From Adiantum capillus-veneris (taxonomy: Eukaryota; Streptophyta; Polypodiopsida; Polypodiales; Pteridaceae): DNA of 64,000 nucleotides. Of the stretch, positions 30,582-41,120 are shown piece by piece. The DNA lies in the NCBI GenBank assembly GCA_014529385.2, contig CM043949.1, forward strand, positions 113,465,477 through 113,529,476, written 5' to 3'. Positions within the stretch are counted from its first letter, which is position 1. The number at the start of each line of letters is the position of its first letter. The position numbers were made by a program, and so were the translations under genes. A model generated the notes under the pieces. The model was given only the letters and a program-made list of their open reading frames with translations, was not told where the DNA came from and searched no databases.

Positions 30582-31734
30582 GACATTTATTTGCTGATAA
30601 AAGTGCAAAGCTAGTACTTCACGCAGTAATATGGTGGCCAACGTTATTTAGGTATGCGAAGACATTTGTCAAAAAATGTGATGAATGTCAACAGAAATAA
30701 CCACCCCTACGAAGAGACAAAATGCCATTATGAGAGTACGTGCTTTTGCCAAATGGGACATAGATTTTATTGTCTCCATCATACCTCCTGCATACAAAAC
30801 ACACACACAATACATCATAGTAGCAACAGGTTATTTGACCAAATGGGCGAAAGCAAAGGCAATACAAAAAAACAATGCAGGGACTACGGCTCGGTTCCTT
30901 TTTGAACATATCTTTACCAGATATGGTCTACCCATTGAAATAGTGAGTGATTGAGGAACACACCTTGTGAACAATGTCATTGAAAGCTTACTTGAAAAAT
31001 TCATTGTGATCCATTGCAAATCTGCACCATATCACCCACAAGTTAACAAGACGAGAGTACTAATAAAATCCTATGCACAGTGCTCACTGAAATAGCGAGT
31101 GACTCAAGAAATGATTGGGATCAAAAGCTACACTCCGCATTATGGGCTTACATGGTAGCTTTTAAAACTTCCATCGGAACCACTCCTTTTAACCTTGTTT
31201 TTGAGATTAATGCAATTCTACCCATGGAATTCTTAATTAACACATTACGAGTCACAACACAATTAGGATGGATGGGACATGAGCTATCGGAGAGACTAGA
31301 CATCCTGGAACAATTAGATGAAACTAGAATGAGAGCGGTAGCAGGTATATATGCTCAAAAAAGACAAATGAAAGCTTTCCATATGATCAACATGTGATTA
31401 GCAAGAGTTCCAAAAAGGGGATTATGTTTTGGTATACACCCTAAAACAACACTCCAAAAAACTCAAAAAGAGAGGGATGGGGCCTTTTGTAATATATGAT
31501 GTATCACAAAGTGGCACCATCAAGCTTGCAGCATTGGCAAGTGAGGAGATGCCTAATTTGGATGAGTGGCTGCTGTGCAGGTTAAAGAAATATCTTCTTT
31601 TTCTGACACCAAAAGAACTCCAAACAATACATGCAACAGATCAACAAAGAAGTCGAGCCCATGATATTCAAGAACACGCACAACAAGAAGCCAAGATCAG
31701 AATATTAAAGTGGAAGGAGCGGGCAAACCCTTAG
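30582..31734 (+). pseudogene. Gypsy A integrase: rest of second HHCC module, core and tail
   Basis: After copia-1 the frame resumes with GHLFADKSAKL, IWWPTLF and KKCDECQQK, then the core with AFAKWDIDFI (first Asp), GYLTKWAKAKAIQ, FTRYGLPIEIVSD followed by a stop (second Asp), and APYHPQVNK. The NGQAE-type stretch bearing the catalytic Glu is not seen and seems deleted near 31050. Further on are LHSALWAYMVAFKTSIGTTPFN (31125-31190) and a GPF tail (KKRGMGPFVIYDVSQSGTIKL, 31465-31530). Stops occur at about 30700, 30952 and 31394. Confidence 0.78.
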
Positions 31735-31788
31735 AGAAATAACCAACAAAATAATTGTACCAATTCCCCTTCAATCGCATCCATACAA

Positions 31789-32220
31789 ATGGAGTCTACA
31801 TGGTTAGGTGGCATAGATCTACGAATTGTGTTGCAACTTGATGATGGTACCATCGCTAGGGCAAGAGAAAATGTTTTCAACTACTCCAACTTTATGAAAT
31901 TAACAAAAGAACCTCTGACGCCAAATATTATTGAGTTCAAAGTGGAAAACAAAGGAACAATGAACAACATGGGACATGTAAATTTACCAATAACTGTTGA
32001 TGGAACAATTTATCCTCATCAGCTTCATTTGGTCGAGGATACAGATCTTAACGAAGCGGTTATTCTGGGAGTGCCGTGGATGCACACTTATCAAGCTACA
32101 CCAAATTGGCAGGGTAATGCCCTACAACTCATGGTAGATGACAAATCTTTCACCACACCATTTGTACAATCAGACTACATATGGGAACCTCTCCAATCAA
32201 CACCTGATTCAATCCAGTGA
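31789..32220 (+). CDS. Protease-like ORF downstream of gypsy A integrase (143 aa)
   Basis: Open frame of 143 aa on the element's strand, 55 bp past the integrase tail frame. Its C-terminal half (NLPITVDGTIYPHQLHLVED, then AVILGVPWMHTYQ and NWQGNALQLMVD) resembles the second half of a retropepsin, in which a flap-like beta region is followed by an ILG-x-x-W motif. No D-T/S-G triad is present, though LQLDDGTIARA sits near residue 18. It may be a C-terminal domain of the same polyprotein or a duplicate of the protease. The end of the frame at 32218 is followed by more decayed reading frames to about 32450. Confidence 0.5.
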   Translation: MESTWLGGIDLRIVLQLDDGTIARARENVFNYSNFMKLTKEPLTPNIIEFKVENKGTMNNMGHVNLPITVDGTIYPHQLHLVEDTDLNEAVILGVPWMHTYQATPNWQGNALQLMVDDKSFTTPFVQSDYIWEPLQSTPDSIQ

Positions 32221-32825
32221 TGTTCTCAAACAGTGGTCATAAAAACCTGGATTAAAAAGTCCATTATGAAATTGCATCCAAAGAAATTATGGATACCCAA
32301 ACAAAGTGGTACTACAAGTCCACCCACGCAGCATCAACCAAACCCAACCCTCAACAAACCACCCAAGGCTTTTTTCAAGCAAGCCCGGTCTATCCAATCA
32401 CACCATCAACAACCAAAAGCAATCACTTGGATATGGAAATAGAAACTGACTCGCTCAACGGATGACTCGAACCTGAAGTCAACATCAAAGCAATTTTAGT
32501 GGCGTCCAAAACAACGCCCTCAATCAAAAGACAATGCAGTGTCACAACTGAATTCCACCCACATCATCAACGAGTATTGGCAGGTTTTGTGAATATTTTC
32601 ACTTGTTTTAAAGAGGGATATAAATGTTTAAATTAAAGAAAAAGAAAGTACAACTCAGGCATTGCTTTGCTTTTTGGGGCTAACAAAAATTTCCAAAAAC
32701 ATGATACGGCTACATGAAAGGTTCTATTGGTGGTTTAAGAATACTGCCAACTATCAAAAACTTCCAAGAAAAAATCCTTGGAACTTGAAAGGATTGAAAG
32801 AACTCCATTATATTTTCCACTATGT
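32221..32825 (+). other. Decayed 3' part of gypsy A
   Basis: Short proline- and lysine-containing frames (32233-32442, 32662-32859) without a known domain. An LTR could not be found here. Confidence 0.35.
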
Positions 32826-32842
32826 AAGAGTGCTATATGTTC

Positions 32843-33003
32843 TTACCAACGGGAGCTAGCTCAAGGTGATGGACTTTGATGCCATGGTTGAGCACTTGGA
32901 CTTTGATGCCAAGGTGATGGGTTCAAGTATGGTCGAGTGACCAAGTGATTCTCAAAGGCACATCTTTGTATCACACCATTGGAATGTGGGTAGTGCTACA
33001 AAA
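32843..33003 (+). mobile_element. Probable tRNA-derived SINE
   Basis: 161 bp flanked by the perfect 17-bp direct repeat aagagtgctatatgttc (32826-32842 and 33004-33020). Inside are an A-box-like GAGCTAGCTCAAGG (32853-32866) and a B-box-like GGTTCAAGTAT (32920-32930), and the body ends in 'ctacaaaaa'. The A to B distance is longer than usual because 'ggactttgatgcca' is duplicated (32871 and 32898). Long TSD, pol III boxes and an A-rich end fit a SINE mobilised by a LINE. Confidence 0.65.
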
Positions 33004-33020
33004 AAGAGTGCTATATGTTC

Positions 33021-34129
33021 CTAATGTTTTAGGAAGTGCAAGAATTCTTGTCAATGCCAAGCTTTCCAATCAAGCTCCCTCTCGGTGGTAAGCATTGGAC
33101 AATTGCATGTTACTTCTACAACTCCACTAATCAAGAGCATCTTTTGAAGCATACATATTTCTTTTTTTAGGCTTATACAATATCAGCCAATAAAGTATTT
33201 AAAGACTGGTTAAATTAGTTGTATACAAATGCTTTGAGACTTTACGTTTGTCAATATAATCCAGTGGCATTTGTGAGTTTTGCAAAAAAAAAAAACACTA
33301 TATTATTACATTATCACACTCATAAAAAATAACAAAATCAGCAATGCATAAAATTATGAAATGATAATATTAATCTCATGAGTATAAAGCCATTTCAATG
33401 AATGCACATGTTTTAATATGGGTATCAAAATCTTCTGTGCCAAAATATTCAAATGTTGTGATTCATGAAAAGTAGTTAATTTCAGTTCTCCTTGACAACT
33501 TCGAAAACTTTGATTGATCAATATATCAAGTTTTATCGAGAAGAAAGAGAAAATATTAACTTCATGCTTTCTATAAATAAATTGATATCAAACTATGCTT
33601 CAAGAATTTAGATTTTTTATTTTTATTTTGCAATCAATCTGATATTATTTTCAAACCCTGCATTAAAATTATACTTGAAGATTAGTTTCAACTTTCTACT
33701 TCTCAAGAGGCACTATTTGTATAGCCTTTTGAAAAGAGGTTATAAACCTTAGTGACAATTAAAGGCCTAGAAAATTTCTAATTAAATAAGATAAATGAGG
33801 ATCTCCTCATAACATTCATATAGTACAAGCGATGGTATTGAGAGCAGTTTGATAGTCGAAAAATGAGATGCTCTTTCAGAAGAAGTGCAAAGCTATGGAC
33901 ACAAACTAGGTTCTAAAATCTTGCTGGTGGTAGCTCATAAATAGAAGAAATTAGATGTGCAAAGATCCACATTAGAGAGTATTTTGAGCATCATCAAGGA
34001 CTTTTGAAGACCCCTGTGCAAAGGATATGCTAGGCCCGTTTATAACATTTTGTTATTAATTCAAATCAAGCTCATCATAGCATTTTTGAAAAAAAAAGAT
34101 AAACTTTGTATAAGAAAAAAGTATAATAA
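33021..34129. other. AT-rich non-coding stretch
   Basis: No ORF, repeat or motif recognised. A short A run lies at 33285-33297. Confidence 0.5.
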
Positions 34130-34508
34130 TCTATATCTATACTATATATAATGGAGCTTAAAATTTTTGAGCACGGAGAAGGCATCCACGTGTCACATTG
34201 TGCTGCATTTGAAAGGAACCTCAAGAAGACTTCTTGAGTCCTAGAAATGTAAAGTAAACGAGTGAAAGGATCACGGTGGCTTTCTAAGATAACAAGAAAA
34301 TGATAAAATCATAAGGTTGAGTTTAACTAGAATTATATAAGGTAAAGAATTGTTTAGGAATATCTCTTTTATTAAGGGACTGAGTTTCCTCCTTGCAAAG
34401 AAGCAAACCGGAAATAATAGTCGATCTTTTGAATTTGCAAGACTTTTGAACTAAGTTCTCACCTATTTCACCATTTTTTCTTGACTTTATCATGGTTTTT
34501 CTCATTTA

Positions 34509-34602
<94 letters not shown>
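34509..34602. repeat. (GT)10-(AT)24-(AC)13 palindromic microsatellite
   Basis: GT repeats, then AT repeats, then AC repeats. The whole tract is nearly a perfect inverted repeat of itself and can extrude as a cruciform or hairpin. Confidence 0.95.
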
Positions 34603-35162
34603 GTATGTGTGTGAAATAAATGTATGTATGTATATGTATAGAAGCTTCACTTTAGCATTCTAAAAGAATAGAATGCAAGTGAATTCAAGCAGTGTAAGGA
34701 TGTGAAATGAAAGGTGAAAAAGAAAGATTCATTTAATATTTTAAAATAGAAATAATATTTAAGGTAAGTCTCCATCATGGCACTAAAAACAATGAAAGTA
34801 TGCCTAACCCAACTCAACACTAAGGTTTCTTTTAGAAAGCCAAAAACATAGTGCTTTGTCTATATTTATAATATTTTTAGCTCTTGGAAAGGCCATGGAA
34901 GTTCACTTCATCCCTCAAGGGTGACCCCTCACTACTTTTGATTTCTAAAGACATTTGAAGGGTGGGTTTACTTTGCATTTTGAAGGCCGCCATGAAGAGA
35001 TTCCCTCCATGTGTCATCTAAGGCTATGGTCATGTGAGGCTTAATTGCTCGTTACATTCGGTAATTTTTGATAGCGTGTAGCTTTTCACCGGCTTACTAT
35101 GCTTAAAAGAGCATAGTTTTCAAACTATGTCAGTTTTTTGCCAATCATTCCTCTTTCTTTCC

Positions 35163-35212
35163 CTCTCTCTCTCTCTCTATCTATCTCTCTCTCCCTCTCT
35201 CTCTCTCTCTCT
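35163..35212. repeat. (CT)n microsatellite, imperfect
   Basis: 50 bp of CT with a few TA and CC interruptions. Confidence 0.9.
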
Positions 35213-35490
35213 TGTATGCGTCTCACTCTCCCTCACTACTTACTGCTCCCAGTGAAGTTTTGAAATGTCGTGCTTGCCTTAATTAAGTCGTCTAGTCTTA
35301 TAGACAACTAATCTTTGCGTGACCATGCCCTAATGAACCCTCCTTGGTAGGATTTCACGAACCTTCCATGCTATAAATAATCTCCACTCTTAGTGCTCAA
35401 AGCTCAATAGTTTCACGCATGTATCCATGTTTTTTCTCTATGTGTGTTGTGTCTGCTGAGAGAGAGAGACAGAGAGAGATCCATTGCCTT

Positions 35491-35510
35491 TGTGTGTGTG
35501 TGTGTGTGTG

Positions 35511-35554
<44 letters not shown>
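35491..35554. repeat. (GT)11(GA)20 compound microsatellite
   Basis: GT 35491-35512, GA 35514-35554, with a GA-rich patch just upstream at 35458-35480. Confidence 0.95.
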
Positions 35555-35556
<2 letters not shown>

Positions 35557-35676
35557 GACGTGCCATTCATTGAGGTGTGTGAGCGCTGCAAGAAGGCCTT
35601 CCACATTTGCATTGCATTACTGAAGTGCACCAAAAAATTCAACAATGAGAGTCCAATGATTTTTTTTTATTTTTTA

Positions 35677-35679
<3 letters not shown>

Positions 35680-35759
<80 letters not shown>
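35680..35759. repeat. (GT)16(GA)22 compound microsatellite
   Basis: GT about 35680-35712 then GA about 35716-35759, same order and strand as the previous tract, 125 bp away. Confidence 0.95.
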
Positions 35760-35762
<3 letters not shown>

Positions 35763-36608
35763 CAATGTTATTGATTGCAAGATATTTTGTGTGGCGTTTC
35801 AATCATTCAACTATACTATGTTCTTACCAAGGCAAATTTACTATATTTTAAAGCTTTTGCACGAAACTTCTCTTGGATTCATTAAACTTTAATTTAGGTT
35901 CTTTGAATTTAAAATTTAAAGTTGTGATGTTAAGTTGTTAGCCTTTTTGCATTCATGGATTTTTTGGAGCATGTGGATGTTGTAATTTTTATGTTTCTAT
36001 TATAGTATGACTCACTTTGACAAGTGATAAGTGAGTGCTGGTAAAAAGAATTGTTTTTAAAAAAAACATTATAGAGACAAATCTCAAAATTTGTAGGTGG
36101 GATTATACTAAACCTAGGTTTTTCCTCCAATTGTTATGGGTGTCCTAACCTTCAAATTAAATCTTACAAGTTTTTGGCACATCCTATGGATGGAGACACA
36201 CACACATAGTGCCTTTTCTTTTGCGCCCAATCCACTCTCTTTCTTGCTTTGTCTTAGTCTTCAATCCTCATCCCCTCCAAGCTCTTTCCTAATGTCACGT
36301 GGCAGGAGCCTCCAAGGTGCATTAAATACAGTTAAGGAAATTTGCAAGTGGGATTACACTAAACCTAGGTTTTTCTTGAGCACTTGGGTACACAATAATT
36401 TTTTTCTATTATTCAATGTCTATTTTTATACTCTTTATAGTGGAGCTTGAAAAATTAGAGGAAGGAGAGATTCTCCACGTGTTGGCTTCTGGTTGATTTG
36501 TACGGCATGTTGGATCAATGCCAAAGTTGTTTGTTGAGTCCCTTCTAGTTGTCCTCCTTTCTATAGACGCATTAAAGAGCCTTCAAAAATTACATGAAGT
36601 ACTCCAGA

Positions 36609-36641
<33 letters not shown>
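36609..36641. repeat. Short (GT)n(GA)n microsatellite
   Basis: GT 36609-36625 then GA to 36641; same order and strand as neighbouring compound tracts. Confidence 0.9.
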
Positions 36642-36734
36642 TTGTGCAAATCTTTTTAACAACGTGAAAACTATAGTATCCAAAATTGTATGCCTGACAA
36701 CTTGCATGTGTGTTTACGCATATGCATGTGCACT

Positions 36735-36785
36735 ATGTGTGTGTGTGTGTCACCATCACCGTGTGTGTCACACACACACACACAC

Positions 36786-36839
<54 letters not shown>
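36735..36839. repeat. (GT)n ... (CA)n(GA)25 compound microsatellite
   Basis: GT at 36735-36750 and 36761-36768, CA at 36769-36786, GA at 36790-36839. The GT and CA parts can pair. Confidence 0.92.
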
Positions 36840-36842
<3 letters not shown>

Positions 36843-36974
36843 TCTGCCACTAGCAACTAGACAAAGAAAGAGACATAATGAGGTGGGTCACCAAGACCAA
36901 AACAAAGACCTTGACTAGGGTAGCTACTCGTGATCAAGTAAAGGTATGATAGGCCAAGCGGTGGGGCTGTGACA

Positions 36975-37201
36975 TGTTGGAGTTAGGGTTGCAGAGAAAC
37001 ACACACAGCTTGGAGAAGACGAAGGAAGCTCAAGGCACACAATAGAGAGTGTATTACTTAGTGTGCAATGGAAAGATTGATAGCCCTAGAGTGATGGGCG
37101 TATATACAATCCACGGGGGAAGAAACCTCCTAAAGAGGAAAAAAATGCCCCGGCGGTCCTAGTGTGTTCACACACATCACTACCACATGTATATGGTAAC
37201 A
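36975..37201 (-). repeat. Copia-2 3' LTR
   Basis: 227 bp, plus-strand TGTTGGAGTTAGGG to TATGGTAACA, followed by the minus-strand purine tract (plus-strand aatccccca). Confidence 0.93.
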
Positions 37202-37276
37202 AATCCCCCATGGAGTGATGCGGTGAACGAGAGTTGGCACATGAGTAAAGGGAAGTGCCGTGCCCTGAGGACAGGA

Positions 37277-38306
37277 TCAGTCCACAAAGGGGAGTAAACC
37301 CAAAGCTTTGCCGAAAGCTTCAAGCTTCTCACGAGACAATGCCTTTGTGAAAAGATCTGCAAGGTTGTCCTGTGTTGGCACATAAGCCAAGCTGATCTCT
37401 CCTGCTGAGAGCCTCTCCCTGACATAGTGGTAATGCACCTCAATGTGCTTTGTGCGAGAATGAAAAACTGGGTTCCTTGCAACTGCCAATGCGCTCTGGC
37501 TGTCAGTGTAGATAGTGTCTGAGCCATACACACTCAACCGTAGCTGTGAAGACTGGCCTGTACTCATCCTCACAACTCGAAGTGGCCACAGTAGGTTGCT
37601 TCTTGCTCAACCATGATATACATGATTTTCCAAGCATGAAACAAAAACCACTTGTGGACACTCACGTGTCAAAACAACCAGCCCAATCTGAGTCCAAAAA
37701 AGCATGTAAGTCTGTCGGCAATGATCCCCCCTTGGGATAAAACAAGCCAAGATGTAAAGTGCCACTAAGGTAGCGGAAAATCCTCTTGACATCCTGCCAA
37801 TGCTTAGACCCTGGGCTATGCATAAATCTGCTGACCTGTGAGACTGCAAACTGAATATCCGGCCTCGTGTTGCATACATAAATGAGGCAGCCAACAACAG
37901 TTTGGTGAAGAGTGACATCAGCAGGATTGCCAGCATCATGTAGACTCAACTTCAAAACTGTTTCCATGGGAGTGGCAATAGGTTTGCAATCCTCAAGTCC
38001 AAACTTACATAGCAATGTCTCTATGTAACTTTTCTGACACAAGGCAATACCACCATCACACTGCTGAAACTCTATACCCAAATAATGATGCAACAGCCCC
38101 AAATCTTTCATCTTGAAAGTAATATTCAAATCAACCTTAAATTCAGCAATATGTCTCTCATTTGGTCCAGTGATCAACAAATCATCAACATAAAGAACCA
38201 CGATGAGAAATACATCACCCTCACGCTTTACATACAATGTGCTTTCCGTTGGACTGTTACGAAAGCCTTGTTTGACCAAATGAGTGTCAGCTCTCATACC
38301 AAGCAC
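37277..38306 (-). pseudogene. Copia-2 RT second half and RNase H
   Basis: Open stretch 38306-37662 with RT (LYVDDLLITGPNERHIAEF, KMKDLGLLHHYLGIEFQ) and the start of RNase H (FLDSDWAGCFDT), then a TGA where copia-1 has CAA. The RNase H end (DTIYTDSQSALAVARNPVF, YVPTQDNLADLFTKAL) is open at 37573-37277 in another frame. A 2-base deletion near 38293 separates this from the RT first half. Confidence 0.9.
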
Positions 38307-39195
38307 GAGGAAATTGCTTCAACCCATACAAATCCTTGTTACATTTGCACACTTTTTCCTCTTGTCCTTTTATGACAAAACGGCGAGGCTGCGTTACATA
38401 AACTTCCTCAAATATGTCACCATTCAAGAAAGCAGTAACAATGTCTGATTGATGTACATCCCAACCAAAATGAGCTTCCAATGCACATAGAAAACGCACA
38501 GTAGTCATACGACAAGTGGAAGAAAAAGTCTCTTCATAATCTATGCCTTTTTGCTGTGCATAACCCTTTGCAAAAAGTCGAGCCTTATGGCGATCAATCT
38601 CACCATCCGGCTTGCGTTTCAACTTGTAAACCCACTTCGTACCAATGGCCTTTTTGCCAGGAGGCAAATCACATAAAGTCCATGTGTCATTTTCTATAAG
38701 TGCATCATATTCTGATTGCATGGCAGCCATCCAATTTTCTGAATTCTGTGCTTCATCAAAAGACAGAGGATCCTCAACATCATGTAAACTAGACACAGCC
38801 AAAGCATAACAATGTGATGCATAAGATGCATGACGAGAGCGTGAACGAGTACGACTAGACAAAGGTGCATCCAATTTACTGTCACTCAAAGTGTGCACCA
38901 GCCATTTTGGCATACCTCTAGCCTGCTCATTTTCAGCCCTTTCCTCATCAAGTACATCATGTACATCTGCATCAGTAATAGGCTGATCTAAAACATTTTC
39001 AGAAACCCCCTTAGGCTGTACATTTGCCTCATTGGAACTTACATTCGTATTTCCACCACTGAAAAGAGGCAACAAAGTGTCATAAATGTCCTGTGAAGTT
39101 ACATTACTGTCTCTAGTACATGACAGCAAGGGCTGAACAGAATCTTCCACAAACACTACATCCCGAGAAACCAGAATACGTTTTGTTTACGGATT
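38287..39195 (-). pseudogene. Copia-2 RT first half
   Basis: 289-aa open stretch (39156-38287): LVHTLSDSKLDAPLSSRTRS, WMAAMQSEYDALIENDTW, GTKWVYKLKRKPDGEIDRHK, DVHQSDIVTAFLNGDIFEEV and VCKCNKDLYGLKQ. It keeps VYVTQPRRF where copia-1 has a stop. The usual RT start and catalytic region are therefore split only by the 2-base deletion at its 3' end. Confidence 0.9.
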
Positions 39196-39831
39196 TTACA
39201 ACCTGTAACCTTTGCTTTTAGCACTATAACCAACAAAAATACATTTATGAGCCTTATCATCCAATTTTCTGCGCTGCACTTGTGGCACCAAAGCATATGC
39301 CAAGCAGCCAAAAACACGCATGTGCTCAATCGAAGGCTTTCTATCATGCCATGCTTCATATGGAGTAATAGACTGCAAAGATTTCATAGGACACCTTTTA
39401 AGTACATAAGTGGCACACATGATGGCCTCAAGCCAAAAAGAATGCGGTAAAGCTTGACTTTTGACCATACATCGTGCCATTTTCGTCAGTGACCTGTTTT
39501 TCCTCTCAGCAACACCATTTTGTTGAGGCGTATAAGGCACTGTACATTGGTGTTTTATTCCACGACTAGCCAGAAATGCATTAAGTTCATAAGACATATA
39601 CCGGCCACCGGCCACCGGCCATTGACTTCCGACCACCGGCCATTGGCTTCCGACCACAGGCCACCGGCCATTGACTACCGGCCACCGGCCAACCGACCGG
39701 TTGTTTTCCGACCACTTTCCGGCCGCCGTCCGGCCATAATATTCCGGTGAAAAGGAATATTCCGACGAAGTTGCCCCTGATTCTTGTCCGTGAAAATTTT
39801 GTTTTCCGGTGAGTGATTTTCCTTCACGCAC
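39196..39831 (-). CDS. Chimeric ORF: S2 LTR sequence fused to copia-2 integrase (211 aa)
   Basis: The first about 78 aa come from S2 LTR (MREGKSLTGKQ, then repeated GRWPVVGSQWPVV from the GGCCGG repeats). The remaining part is copia integrase downstream of the first two catalytic Asp (YMSYELNAFLASRGI, TPQQNGVAERKNRSLTKM with the catalytic Glu, PHSFWLEAIMCATYVLKRCP, IEHMRVFGCLAYALVP). The frame is open across the junction near 39600. The HHCC finger and first two Asp are absent, so integrase activity is not expected. It is a by-product of rearrangement unless shown otherwise. Confidence 0.8.
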   Translation of the reverse strand: MREGKSLTGKQNFHGQESGATSSEYSFSPEYYGRTAAGKWSENNRSVGRWPVVNGRWPVVGSQWPVVGSQWPVAGGRYMSYELNAFLASRGIKHQCTVPYTPQQNGVAERKNRSLTKMARCMVKSQALPHSFWLEAIMCATYVLKRCPMKSLQSITPYEAWHDRKPSIEHMRVFGCLAYALVPQVQRRKLDDKAHKCIFVGYSAKSKGYRL

Positions 39832-39918
39832 GATGGCTTCTTCTCATAATGGGGGCCTTACAAATGTGCACTTTTACCACAGAAAATTACAAGGGTAAAT
39901 CAGGCTCCATACTTAACA
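39601..39918 (-). mobile_element. S2 LTR fragment inside copia-2
   Basis: The minus strand matches the first about 340 bp of the S2 solo LTR at 5550. It starts exactly at the LTR terminus TGTTAAGTATGG (39918) and ends within the GGCCGG repeats. One short internal segment differs (TTCGTCGGAATATTCC in place of the GGCCTCGGGG stretch at 5702). The copia sequence at its upstream side ends in GTGTG, as in copia-1. Confidence 0.88.
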
Positions 39919-40504
39919 CACACTTGTCATACAAAGTGAGCTTATACAGCCCACGGCACACAAGCCCAGATGCAACAATTTCATCACCAAAACTGAGATC
40001 ATGAATTGTACATCTGTCATCCACAAATTTGACTACAAGTCCAAGTCTAGCCAGTGCGGATACAGACAAGAGATTCTTCTTGATCCCAAGTACATAAAGT
40101 GCATCAACAAGTGTGAAGGAACTGCCATTAGCAGCAATGAGCACAATCTTTCCAACTCCCTGAACTGGATAAGAGGCGTTGTTGGCACAAGTGACTGAAT
40201 TCCCATGAGGGACAGACTCGAGAGAGGTAAACAATTCACGATGTGAGGTAATGTGCTTTGTAGCACCACTATCGAAATACCACACATGTGAATCTGCAGC
40301 AACTGACAAGCATGCATCATGGATAGCAGGATTGTAAGTGCACTCTGCACTGAAAGCCCATTCTGCATCAACATCAACAATACAGTCTCCTTTCACAGAA
40401 GACTCAACAATGGCTGCATTTGTAGTGGAACCAGCATTTGCAGTGGAACCACCCTCTTTCTTCTTAGCCTCTTTGGCCTTCAACTTAGGACACGACTTGA
40501 TCAA
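39919..40504 (-). pseudogene. Copia-2 protease region
   Basis: Minus-strand frame with IKSCPKLKAKEAKKKEGG (end of the knuckle), protease WYFDSGATKHITSHRELF with DSG intact, and VDALYVLGIKKNLLSVSALARL. It runs into the S2 fragment after TLYDKCV. The first part of the knuckle is lost in the deletion at about 40515. Confidence 0.85.
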
Positions 40505-40528
40505 GTGATCATTGATTTCCTTGGGTCA

Positions 40529-41120
40529 TCAGTCTCCAAGTACTAGCAAAAGTCTGGTAGGAATCTGGTAAGGCATCAAGAAGAGTCTGCACAAGGGAAC
40601 TGTCTGAAATGACTTCACTTGCAGAAATAAGCTACTCATTGATATCCTTGACACTAGCAAGGAAAGTGTCCATATCATCTTCCTCATGCATAATCTTCGA
40701 CTCCAGCTCTTTATGCAGCAAAGCAATTTTAGCCTCATTGCGGCTTGCATAAAGACCTGCTAAAATATCCCAAGCCTATTTTGCTGATTTTGCTGAACGG
40801 ATATGAGGAACAATGGTGCGCTTCACAGATAACGCAATCAATGCATGAGCCTGCGCATCCTTAACATCCCAAAGAGCTTGTTCTGCTGAAGGAAAAACAA
40901 CTCTAACAGTTGCAATCCTTGCAGCAAGACCTGCAACATCCTCAACATCGCCTACATCCTCAGAACCAGGACGTACATCAATGCCCTGCACAATGTTCCA
41001 GACACCCTTTGACACAAGAACATGTTGCATCATATAAGCCCACATAGGGTAGTTGTCCCCATCCAACCTGTCCTCAGCAGCAAACATCTTGAACACATCT
41101 GTGTTGTTGTTGTCAGCCAT
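40529..41120 (-). pseudogene. Copia-2 gag, C-terminus deleted
   Basis: Starts at ATG 41120 (MADNNNTDVFKMFAAEDRLD). It is open to 40776, then TAG near 40774, then LESKIMHEEDDMDTFLASV and LVQTLLDALPDSYQTFAS to about 40530. Compared with copia-1 it has an extra GDVEDV repeat near residue 60. A deletion of roughly 270 bp joins gag directly to the late knuckle, with 'att' microhomology at the join. Confidence 0.87.

Larger units (their letters stand above)
18354..32450 (+). mobile_element. Gypsy A: old Ty3/gypsy element with nested insertions
   Basis: In order on the plus strand: gag (18357-19140), two knuckles (20757-21423), protease (21725-22783), RT (23760-24540), RNase H (24570-25080), a duplicated integrase zinc-finger module (25340-25530 and 25690-25807 plus 30582-30690), integrase core (30700-31400) and a protease-like ORF (31789-32220). 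It is split by the R1 solo LTR (19180-20728) and by copia-1 (25808-30576). Stops and frameshifts occur in every domain and several catalytic residues are lost. LTRs were not found, so the given ends mark coding homology only. Confidence 0.8.
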
